Shown here piece after piece: positions 56,117 to 64,000 of a stretch of DNA of 64,000 bases (position 1 is the first letter of the stretch; each line of letters begins with the position of its first letter). This DNA comes from Karstenula rhodostoma CBS 690.94. Taxonomy: Eukaryota; Ascomycota; Dothideomycetes; Pleosporales; Didymosphaeriaceae. Location of the stretch: contig MU001503.1 in assembly GCA_010093485.1 (NCBI GenBank), positions 1,199,132 through 1,263,131 on the forward strand. The letters are read 5' to 3'. The translations under genes and the position numbers were made by a program. Under the pieces are notes generated by a model that was not told the origin of the DNA, made no database searches, and saw only the letters and a list, made by a program, of their open reading frames with translations.

Positions 56117-57586
56117 CTAAACCATCTCCCTCGGCCTAACGGGTTCCGCATATAGATGCACAGGATCATCGAGGGGGTCGTTGTCATCGGTCAAGGCCTC
56201 TGTATTCCTCCTCTGCGCATGCCCAGCAGCTCTTTCCTCAATCGGCTCTGCCCGCGGCGAATCGCCGTGGGCGATATCGCGTTCCTGGCGGCTGTTCTCA
56301 TCCGACGGGAGTTCCTGGAGTATCACATTGGCAGTGTACGTGTGCCGCTCGATGCGCGCATCCCTCGCAGCGCGGTAGATGCCCAGGATAGTCGAGCCGA
56401 GGTAGGCCACGGCCCTGCAATAAAACATCAGTCACACTTTCCATGCTCGTCCGCACCGCTGATGGGACTACACTCACACACACCCTGCGGTCATCGCAAT
56501 CGCCGAACTCGTCCCAATGGCCCCTATTCTCTCCTTCGCCAACCACTCAATCACCCTCCCCCTCTCCCCACCCACAAAACACACACTCGCCCCCTCAAAC
56601 GCCTTGTCCTCGTACGCCCAGTCAACCGTCAGTGACGACGCCGCGTAACACAGATACAGCACGGGGTCGACCACCTGCCACAGCCCTATACACAGCGCTA
56701 AGCGCAGATGGGGCGGGGAGGCGAAGTGGTGGCAGCAGGAGGCGTTGAGGGCCATGATGAGAGTGGCGATAGGGAGGATAAGGGCGCAGGCCATAAGGTA
56801 TCTACGCTTTTATCAGCACGTACTCTCTGGGGGAAAGTGAGGAAAATATGGAATCATCGTGGGTAGTAGGAAAACGATCCCAAAAATATGCCCCTCCTTG
56901 ACTGACAGCTCGATATGAAAAGCAATGGAAAAGAAAAATCAAGACGTGGTATCACAATAATCTGGGATGAGAGGAGTGGCGTACGGATTTTCTTCCAGCG
57001 CACTGAAATTCCCAATCCAGTGCTTCTTTGTGCCGGTGTGGTAGTTGTCTTGCGTATATATGGTGAAGGGAGGACGAAGAGTCTGCGGAACGTAGCCTGG
57101 GTCGTGGGCGAAGGCGCTGTGGCATGTTTCGGTCTATCACACGTCTCTTGTCAGCTTATCCAGATCCAGCGCTGTGACCCCTTTAGCAGCTGTCTAGGAC
57201 GGTTGATGGCATCCTTCCATCCTCCCTACTGTTCCCAGGCAAAGGGTAGAGAATGCTACTCACCCATTTCCTATACTGCAACAAACTCCCCAGGATATAG
57301 CAGCCCAGCGCAACTTGTATAACTGCAAGGAAGAGGGAGAGGAGCTGGAGGTGCGGTGCGAATCTCGCGAAGCCTTCACATCATTAGCAGTCCCCCTTCA
57401 CAAGTGTTCTCCGTAAGTAGATCGGATACGCTGCAACAGCCCAACCCCCATCTTCGCATTCTACCCTGTCCAACACCGACTGAAACATTTCCCGCAAAGC
57501 GCTAACGTACCTGTCCACTTCCTCGATCCAGCTGAAACCCAGATCCTCTTCACGCGCGAAGGCTGCCGGCTGGCTGGTGGCGCCAT
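56117..57586 (-). CDS. Four-helix membrane protein, unknown family
   Basis: Five exons: 57586-57511, 57373-57264, 57133-56985, 56801-56484, 56414-56117; 316 aa, exactly in phase. Introns are 69-183 nt, longer than elsewhere. Topology: basic N-terminus (MAPPASRQPSRVKR), TM1 LSLFLAVIQVALGCYILG, a long loop with HWIGNFSALEENP, TM2 LMACALILPIATLIMAL, TM3 LCIGLWQVVDPVLYLCYAA, TM4 IGTSSAIAMTAGAVAYLGSTI, then a charged cytosolic tail. An alternative splits it into two genes: a 126-aa upstream one ending at 56939 and one starting at the ATG at 56794. Function unknown. Confidence 0.55.
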
Positions 57587-58026
57587 AGTTCTGTGAAGAT
57601 CCGCCCGCGCCGGTACGTCCTTTACTGACTCAGGAGATATCCTCGCGTATGCTGGAGTTCGAAGACTTCAAGCGTATCCTCTGGCGCGTTGGGCTTGGGT
57701 AAATGTTCGCATCTGGGTAAGGTCGGATTAAGAATTTGTATAAGCAAAGTGTGCGGCGGACATGGTGCGCGGGTCCGTTGCTGAGCGAAGCAAGCGAGCG
57801 AGGTCTGGTACCGTGGATGGAGGGAATTTGTTGAGTGGGCGGCGGCGTTGGGGGACCGGGTGGTCGCACCTTCACAAACACGTCTGAAATCGATGAACAC
57901 GGACATGGGAAAGAGTCGATAACTACATAGAAACACGGCTCGCTGCTACATACGCGATATCCAATATGATAAATAGAAACAAACACAGCAATTAAACCAA
58001 ATACAAGTTTTGCGGTCCTATTTCAT
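57587..58026. other. Intergenic
   Basis: Promoter of the four-helix gene and 3' flank of the next minus-strand gene. No gene seen. Confidence 0.4.
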
Positions 58027-59528
58027 TTACAGGCGGCCGCGGGGCAGGTTGGGGAAATAGCGGTCGGGCAGCCGGTTGCCGTACTCATCGTAGCGGTAGT
58101 CTTCCTTCTCCTCGACCCAGACCTGCGACGCTTCAGCGTATTCCTTTAGAGAAGGGCTTTGCGGCACTTACCTCGCGCTCATACTCCGGGTTCGGCGGCA
58201 CTATTTGGATGTCACGATTCAGCAGCTCTTCGTCTCCGAAGCCAGGATCGCCCTCGAACTTACGTCGGTAGTTCGCTGCGCCTATGGGTTGAGGCGCACC
58301 GTACTCAGCGTAGTCGTTGTATCGATTGTACTGGCCGGGAGCAGGCCGGCGATTTTCGCTATGCATCCAGGTTTCGCGCTCTGGGATGCGGTCCTCCAAG
58401 GTTTCCGGACGGCGGCCCAACGGCTCGTTGAAGCGGCGCTCTTCGTAGCGCTTTTCCTCGTAGCGGTCGGGGCCGCGCTCGTAGTAGCGGGCCTCTACGT
58501 GACGCGGGTCGCGGGGGTCGCGCTCAACGTGCAGGCCACGCTCGACGTGGCGGTCGTCGTGATGGTGGTCCTGGTGGTGGGCCGTGTAGTGAGATTCGTG
58601 GCGGGGGTCCCGGCCTTGCTCAAAAACTTCACGCTCGTCGTAGCGGTTAGGGCGGCCATGCTCGTCTACCCACGTCTCGCGCACGTCGTAGTGGCCGGGA
58701 CCGCGGTGCTCGTGCTCGACGATGTGTTCCTCGACTCTACGAGGCCCACGGCGCACAATCTCGCGCTCGGTCCACTCCTCGCGCTCCTCGACGACCCTTT
58801 TTGGACCATGTTCGTCACGCTCAACCCAGACCTCCCTCTCGTGCCTGTGCGGACCCTCGTGCCTCTCGTGCCTCACATCGATGTCGATATCCACGTGCTT
58901 ATCCACATGCACATCGCGGTGCGTGTCATGCTGGTCATGCTTCTCGTGCTTCTCATGCTTCTCGTGCTTCTCGTGCTTGTCGTGGGATTTCTTGGTGGTC
59001 TGTGGTTCCAGGCCCGTGAGGTAGCCGATAACTTCGGTTAAGCTGGCGTGCGCGATCGAGACCTCCTTTTCTCTGTTCTCGAGCTTCTCCTTCTCGCTGA
59101 GCAGCCAGTACACGCGGTGGCGCAGTCCGACGCGGCGGCCATCCTCGATGTCGCTTCCCACGCGCTCCGTGTGCGGCGTGATGTTCTCGAGGGCGCCGCG
59201 CACATCGCGCATGCAACCGTACACCCACTTGGCTTTCTCCGGGTTCGCTTCGAGCTCATCGTGGACTTCCTTGACGGCGAGCAGGCGGCGGACTTCGTCA
59301 AGGTCCTACGGAAGGACACACTGTTAGCAGTTGCGACACTGACGCGGGGAACGGACTCCTCACAGATCGAACACGGCCAATCAAGCGGACGTAGACAGCG
59401 TTTGCGGGGCCAACATCGCGCAGACGCTTCGCTTTGTACATGAACTCTCCAAGCTTGTAGGCGCCTCCGAGCGCTGCCGCAGCACCGCCGGCCGTCAGCA
59501 GCTTCCCCATGTCGTTTCCTCGGGCCAT
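58027..59528 (-). CDS. His/Arg/Glu-rich repeat protein with N-terminal glycine-rich segment
   Basis: Exons 59528-59364, 59305-58172, 58122-58027; introns 58 and 49 nt; 464 aa. N-terminus: short Gly/Ala segment (GKLLTAGGAAAALGGAYKLG), then a helical domain (about 60-150) with VHDELEANPEKAKWVYGCMRD and HRVYWLLSEKEKLENREKE. From about 175 on it is low-complexity: four or more HEKHEKH units, then clustered repeats of the type (V)REVWVERDEHG / EVFEQGRDPRHE / RYEEKRYEERRFNE. The C-terminus is VWVEEKEDYRYDEYGNRLPD. Presumably a disordered, highly charged protein with metal- or nucleic-acid-binding potential; role unknown. Confidence 0.75.
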
Positions 59529-59900
59529 TGTGGTGTGGACGCGCGGTCAGCTTGCCAATGCGAGGGCGGCAGGTCGTCGGTGGGCGAGACGTGGCCTGAG
59601 TGGGCTCAATGTTGGGAATGGTAGCTTGTGAAGCTTCGCGTATCGTGTCGCAGCATGCCGCGCACGCTAGGGGACGCTGGCGGTGGTGTTGTGGTGGAGA
59701 TGCAGCTGTTGTTGTCAACTAAATTGGGGGCTGGGAGAGGGCTCTAACCGCATAAGGCATTTCGTAAACTCCATTAGGCGAGCTGCATAGAGAACGCAAC
59801 GCCACCACGGCCGAGGCCAATATCACAAGCCACTGCACTTGTGCAATTAGATACTCTTGTTTACTTTTCCTAGATACAAACCGAAAGGACGAATGTCCAT
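59529..59900. other. Intergenic
   Basis: Promoter of the repeat-rich protein gene; no gene seen. Confidence 0.4.
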
Positions 59901-61556
59901 TCACCTTCCGTGCTTTGCAATAAACGCCCTCACCCTCGGATCACTCAAACTCAGTTCGTTCGCCTCGGCAGTCAACAGCTGCTCGCTTGCATCGTCCAAT
60001 TCTTGGTCCATCTTCTCAAGCCCCCTCTCCAACTTTGCATCGGTAAGATTCACTTGCTGGAACGGCGTGTGTTTGTACAACGGCCCAAAAATCAATCGCA
60101 AGTCAGCATCCGCTTTGCTGAGCCGTTCGGCGAGTACAGCTTGCGTTGATGTCGAATCGGAATCGTAGTGATCCTGCAGCTTTTTCGCTCGTTCAATCTG
60201 AATCTTGGCCAGCGACTCCTGCAGAGCTTCGATGCTGTCCTGATTGAACGAGATGCTGGCGTGGCGAAGCGCATCTTGGAGAGCTGCCGGCAAGTCGAGC
60301 GCCTTGGTTGGCTTCAACTTTAGCGCAGGCGAGAAGATGGAGTTGCGACTGGATTTCGCCCGACGTATCTCTGGCCTTAGCACCTTTGTGTCCGTATCTT
60401 GCAATCGTTTCGCAGCGGCTTGGCTGATGTGCGCCACTGCTTGCTGGAACTCGTCGACGTTTTTGGTGTAGTCGTTGACCGTATTGAGGCGCTTGGCCAT
60501 GTAGTCCAAGGTGGTGACTACGTAGTTAAGCCAGGCACTTCGGGCTTGGGTGGCGTCTCGCTCTTTTCGCTCTTGCATGTCCATCATTGGCTTGCGCAGC
60601 TCATGGTCGATTACCATCTCGGCCACGGAGGCGATTTCAGTATGCAAATCTTCAAGCTCCGCCTTGAGAGCTGCCTTTCGCTCTTCGAGCTCTTCTTCAG
60701 ATGCAACAGGGAGGTCTTCAGGCGAATAGTCTGTCAAGCTGGTGAGATAAACCGCGTCTACTTTGGCTTTGACCTCTGCTGTGCGGTACGAGATGATGGC
60801 TTTGCACCATTGCTCGATGGACTTTTCGTCCTCACTGATTTCAGGTTCAGTCACAATTTGAGAGACAATGGCCGGTAAACGACTCAGTATCTGGTCGTCT
60901 GAGGCGAGCCGCTCTGTGAGATAGCTTCTGAGCGTGGACTTCTCCGCGTCGATGTCGCGCCGAGTATCAGCGAGCTGTTCGTTAATGGTTGTAGACACAT
61001 CGTTCACCTCGAATAGTTAGCATATCAAGTTTGAACTGCTCAATTCCACGTACAGATACATCAAGTCTCGCCTTCTCTTGATTCTCTTTGCGTCTCCTTT
61101 CGTTGCGGTCGTGTTCCACATCCAAATTCGGCTTATCGAGAGCCTTCAATTTCATAAGAGCATCTTTCTGTGATTCGAGAACCCTGCACTGCTCCTCTAT
61201 CGCTGCAGTTGATGTCTGCAAGGAGTTTATCGCCAAAGCGATCTCGTGGTCCATGATCGGGCGGACGGGTTCGTCTTCCGCCTCATACTGGTGCAAAATA
61301 CCCTTCTTCTTCAACGTTTGATAGCTGACGAGTGTCAGTAATAACATTCGCACCGGTGTTTCTAAACTCACAGTTCCAGTTCTTCCTTTGTCAGCAGTGT
61401 ATCCTCGTGCAAATATTCTTCGACCCACGCAGCAGCCTCCCTTTTGATATCGCTATCTTCGAAAGCCGAAAGTACATTATCGAGATCTAGATGTGCGTCT
61501 AGACCTCGCTCCTCTAGCACATTCAGCAAGTGATGCGCCGCCTGTTCCTCGGCCAT
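59901..61556 (-). CDS. Coiled-coil protein, possibly HAUS/augmin-like
   Basis: Exons 61556-61372, 61324-61054, 61007-59901; introns 47 and 46 nt, the second with GCTAAC branch and CGAG end; 520 aa. Starts MAEEQAAHHLLNVLEERGLD, then LYQTLKKKGILHQYEAED. Extended helices follow, rich in Glu/Lys/Gln with heptads (ALAINSLQTSTAAIEEQCRVLESQ, EEELEERKAALKAELEDLHTE, LQESLAKIQIERAKKLQDHY). C-terminal LRLIFGPLYKHTPFQQVNL and a short end FIAKHGR. The head-plus-coil architecture recalls fungal augmin-type microtubule proteins, but this is a guess from style, not a motif. Divergent from thymidylate synthase. Confidence 0.65.
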
Positions 61557-61680
61557 GGTTTGGAGAGTGTGGTGTTGTTGATTCGATGTTTAGCGGTGAA
61601 GACCAAACGAGTTAGCCTGCTGGTTCCCGCTCCGGTGGGCCACACCTCCCAGTCGCGCAGTCGCGCTTTCCATGGCCCTG

Positions 61681-61686
61681 ACGCGT
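61681..61686. promoter_or_regulatory. MluI cell-cycle box (ACGCGT)
   Basis: ACGCGT, the MBF recognition sequence, lies 74 bp upstream of the thymidylate synthase ATG, with a partial GTCGCGC tandem at 61661-61674. In yeasts the TS gene is a classic MBF target at G1/S; the site here fits that, though a chance 6-mer cannot be excluded. Confidence 0.55.
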
Positions 61687-61754
61687 AGCGCGACTAATTT
61701 ATTGCAACCTTCAGATAATCGTTCACCTCCACGCTCCTCTCACATACAATCAAC

Positions 61755-62798
61755 ATGTCGCCTTCCACCATAGAAACCGTAATCTCGTCCGCTCTCACCC
61801 CAGGAATCACCAAAGAAAAGCCCACAACCGACACCTTGAGCCAACAATCCCACCCCGCACACGAAGAATACCAGTACCTAGATCTGATCCGCAACATCCT
61901 CCAAGATGGCGAGCACCGTCCCGACCGCACCGGCACCGGCACATACTCGATCTTTGCCCCCGCTCAGATGAAGTTCGCGCTTTCCCGCCCCTCCCCCGAC
62001 TCCTCACAGCCGCCCGAGCTCATTTTCCCCCTCCTCACCACAAAGCGCGTTTTCCTGCGCGCCGTCGTAGGCGAGCTCCTCTGGTTCGTCGCAGGCAGCA
62101 CATCCTCAAAGCCCCTCTCCGAAGCCGGCATCAAGATCTGGGACGGCAACGGCAGCCGTGAGTTCCTCGACAGCGTGGGGCTGTCGCACCACGAGGAGGG
62201 CGATCTCGGGCCGGTGTATGGTTTCCAATGGCGGCATTTCGGCGCTGAGTATAAGGGCCACGACGCGGATTATACCGGCCAGGGCGTCGACCAGCTCGCG
62301 GAGGTCATTGATAAGCTGAAGAACAAGCCGTACGACCGCCGCATTATTCTCAGCGCGTGGAACCCCGCGGACCTCAAGAAGATGGCACTGCCGCCGTGCC
62401 ACATGTTTGCGCAGTTCTACGTGTCGTTTCCGCGGGCGAAAGAGGGTGAAGAGAAGGAGAAGAAGAGGGGTGTGCTGCATAGTATACTGTACCAGCGGAG
62501 CTGCGACATGGGGCTCGGCGTCCCCTTCAACATCGCGAGTTACGCGCTGCTGACGCACATGCTTGCCCATGCCTGCGATCTAACGCCTGGGACGTTCACG
62601 CATACGATGGGCGATGCGCACGTGTACGCCGACCACGTCGACGCGTTGAAGGTGCAGCTAGAGAGGGAGCCGAGGGACTTCCCGACGCTGAAGATAAACA
62701 GGGAGATTGGGTGCAGTATCGATGGGTGGAAAGCGGACGACTTTGAAGTAGTAGGGTATAAGCCGCATGCGACGATTGCGATGAAGATGAGTGTATGA
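61755..62798 (+). CDS. TMP1: Thymidylate synthase
   Basis: Converts dUMP and methylene-THF to dTMP and dihydrofolate. Single exon, 347 aa. Motifs: [84 protein letters not shown], catalytic Cys about 215 in [33 protein letters not shown], and [12 protein letters not shown] charged insert ([11 protein letters not shown]) between the catalytic strand and LYQRSCD is longer than in bacteria. N-terminal ~35 residues are variable, as usual. Has an MCB box in its promoter and shares it with the coiled-coil gene. Confidence 0.97.
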   Translation: MSPSTIETVISSALTPGITKEKPTTDTLSQQSHPAHEEYQYLDLIRNILQDGEHRPDRTGTGTYSIFAPAQMKFALSRPSPDSSQPPELIFPLLTTKRVFLRAVVGELLWFVAGSTSSKPLSEAGIKIWDGNGSREFLDSVGLSHHEEGDLGPVYGFQWRHFGAEYKGHDADYTGQGVDQLAEVIDKLKNKPYDRRIILSAWNPADLKKMALPPCHMFAQFYVSFPRAKEGEEKEKKRGVLHSILYQRSCDMGLGVPFNIASYALLTHMLAHACDLTPGTFTHTMGDAHVYADHVDALKVQLEREPRDFPTLKINREIGCSIDGWKADDFEVVGYKPHATIAMKMSV

Positions 62799-63303
62799 TT
62801 ATGTAAATGTGTACGAGCCGATGACTGGGCTTAGAAATGTGTATAGCTGGGAGGGCGTGATAGCGCTTTGGGTTCATGTCTTTGGGCATACAAAGGGGTT
62901 GTTTTTGCATTGATTGGGAGCATGATACCAGCATTTACGATGCGCATAAATAAATCTCTCCGAAGTCTACTCCAGTGCCGGTTCCGACATGTCTCTTGTC
63001 AGATGGGAAACTCGATCTGTCAAAGTCTCGTGTTATCATGGTGTTGTGTCACGTACAACGTTGAGTCCCGAGGTCGAGTCGTGTTCGCAGTTACCTGGCT
63101 TTAGGTTTGACTTTCACTCGAGTCTCCATTCGGATGGCCAGTTCTAAGCTAGGCGGAAGGGCAAGGAACTTAACCTAGAGCTAGAACCATGGACTTACCC
63201 CACGTGCCACCCCAAGGCAAAGCACCTCTCCTTGTGTGGAATCCACCCAGCAGCTGCCTACGCCCATACCAATCCTGGGAGGACACCACCATCCGTCATT
63301 TTC
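62799..63303. other. Intergenic between convergent genes
   Basis: 3' flanks of thymidylate synthase and CUE1; no gene seen. Confidence 0.4.
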
Positions 63304-63941
63304 TCATACCGTCTTCTGCTCTGCCTTAGCCTTCTCCTCCAATTTCCGCCGCGCAGCGAGGATCATCTCTTCTCTCCGCCGCTGCAGATTCGCCTGTCGT
63401 TCGTTCTTATCCTGTGACCACGCCTTCGTCTTGGGCGTCTCTACCGCCGTTGACTCAGCGGCTTGTCCGACCTTGGAGGCGAGGTTGTACCGCGTGATCA
63501 AGTCTGGCTGTGTGGGCTTTGCGGGCTGGCGGGGTGCTTGGCGCTGGCCAGCGGAAGGTGTAGCTGTCCGCGAGGGTGGGAGTTGGAAGGACGCCGGGGG
63601 CTATCAGTAGAACGTTAGCAACGCTTCCTTCAGCAGCATCCTCCCGGACTGGACAGAAAACGGGCTCCTACCTGCTGCAACGTTCCTCCTGCGAGAAGCG
63701 CCTCCGTAATCACCTGCGCATTGCCGCCCGTCCTATTCAGATTCCAGGCGACGGTACGCCGGTCGAGCTGCGGGAACATCTGCACGAGGTGGTCTATCTG
63801 CGCGGGGTTGAGTCTTGTGGCGCGGTTGTTGGCGGATGAGGGTTGGCCGACGGGTGAGGGCTTGAGGAACCATCGTACGATAAGGACGGTGACGGCGATG
63901 AATACGATGATTTGCGGTATGTTTAGCGTTTGTTCTGCCAT
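63304..63941 (-). CDS. CUE1: CUE1-like ER-membrane ubiquitin-conjugation factor
   Basis: Recruits and activates Ubc7 in ER-associated degradation. Exons 63941-63672 and 63600-63304 (intron 71 nt, GCTAAC branch), 188 aa. An N-terminal membrane anchor is at residues 9-23 (IIVFIAVTVLIVRWF). The CUE domain is at about 43-85 with the MFPQLDRRTVAWNL helix and di-leucine EALL. The C-terminus carries a helix with Arg/Lys/Glu (KNERQANLQRRREEMIL) like the Ubc7-binding region. Start was set at the ATG giving MAEQTLNIPQ; an ATG five codons upstream is possible. Confidence 0.85.
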
Positions 63942-64000
63942 GGTCGCGCGGTGCATGGATGTGTTGGAAATGCGGAGTGGTGGCGGTGGGCTGCCACCAA

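Noticed and set aside
58205..59041. 278-codon hydrophobic frame opposite the His/Arg/Glu-rich gene
   Set aside because: Its Leu/Val-rich content is the complement of the CAC/GAG/CGC codons on the real strand; the sense model has three in-phase exons.

Overview
This is a stretch of nuclear genome from a filamentous ascomycete (Pezizomycotina). A Dothideomycete is my best guess, but nothing in the window proves the class. The evidence is the many short introns (about 45-70 nt, GTRAGT-like donors, CTAAC/CTGAC branch sites), genes on both strands with 0.3-2 kb gaps, Zn2Cys6 regulators, an RTA1-type protein, a class II-type secreted peroxidase and fungal-type SSC1, DDI1, RRP8, CUE1 and TMP1 orthologues. 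I built the gene models by reading frames and splice sites. Every multi-exon model below joins to a length divisible by three unless stated.

Layout. 0-6 kb: an APC-family choline/GABA-type permease, a haem-dependent N-demethylase-family (DUF3445) membrane protein, a Rid/YjgF protein and a Zn2Cys6 regulator. 6.6-10.1 kb: no genes, but a strongly diverged tandem array of about 265-bp units, each with a TATA-like motif. A short TSD-flanked retroelement-like insert interrupts it and has a second copy at 1.75 kb. 10.6-28.2 kb: a conserved housekeeping block holding mitochondrial Hsp70 (with a heat-shock element upstream), a WD40/DUF2415-type protein, cystathionine beta-lyase, DDI1, a GNAT acetyltransferase, an RTA1-like membrane protein and the rRNA methyltransferase RRP8. 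28-45 kb: a gene-poor accessory region with a diverged repeat pair, an SDR gene remnant, a BTB/POZ protein with internal repeats, a 37-residue Cys-rich ORF, a CorA-like membrane protein, a peroxidase, a calcineurin-type phosphoesterase fold that has lost most metal ligands, and several orphan genes. 45-64 kb: myosin light chain, a STEEP1-like protein, HNT2 (HIT hydrolase), a second Zn2Cys6 regulator, two decayed genes (a fungal helical-domain protein and a CAX-type Ca2+/H+ exchanger), a new 4-TM gene model, a His/Arg/Glu-repeat protein, a coiled-coil protein, thymidylate synthase with an MluI box in its promoter, and CUE1.

The housekeeping genes do not form a pathway cluster. Links I can support are regulatory: mtHsp70 with a perfect three-unit HSE, and thymidylate synthase with ACGCGT 74 bp upstream of its ATG. 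Two genes have minimal first exons: the DDI1 start codon is split by an intron (AT|G), and the myosin light chain may begin with an exon consisting of ATG alone. No tRNA, rRNA or CRISPR was seen.
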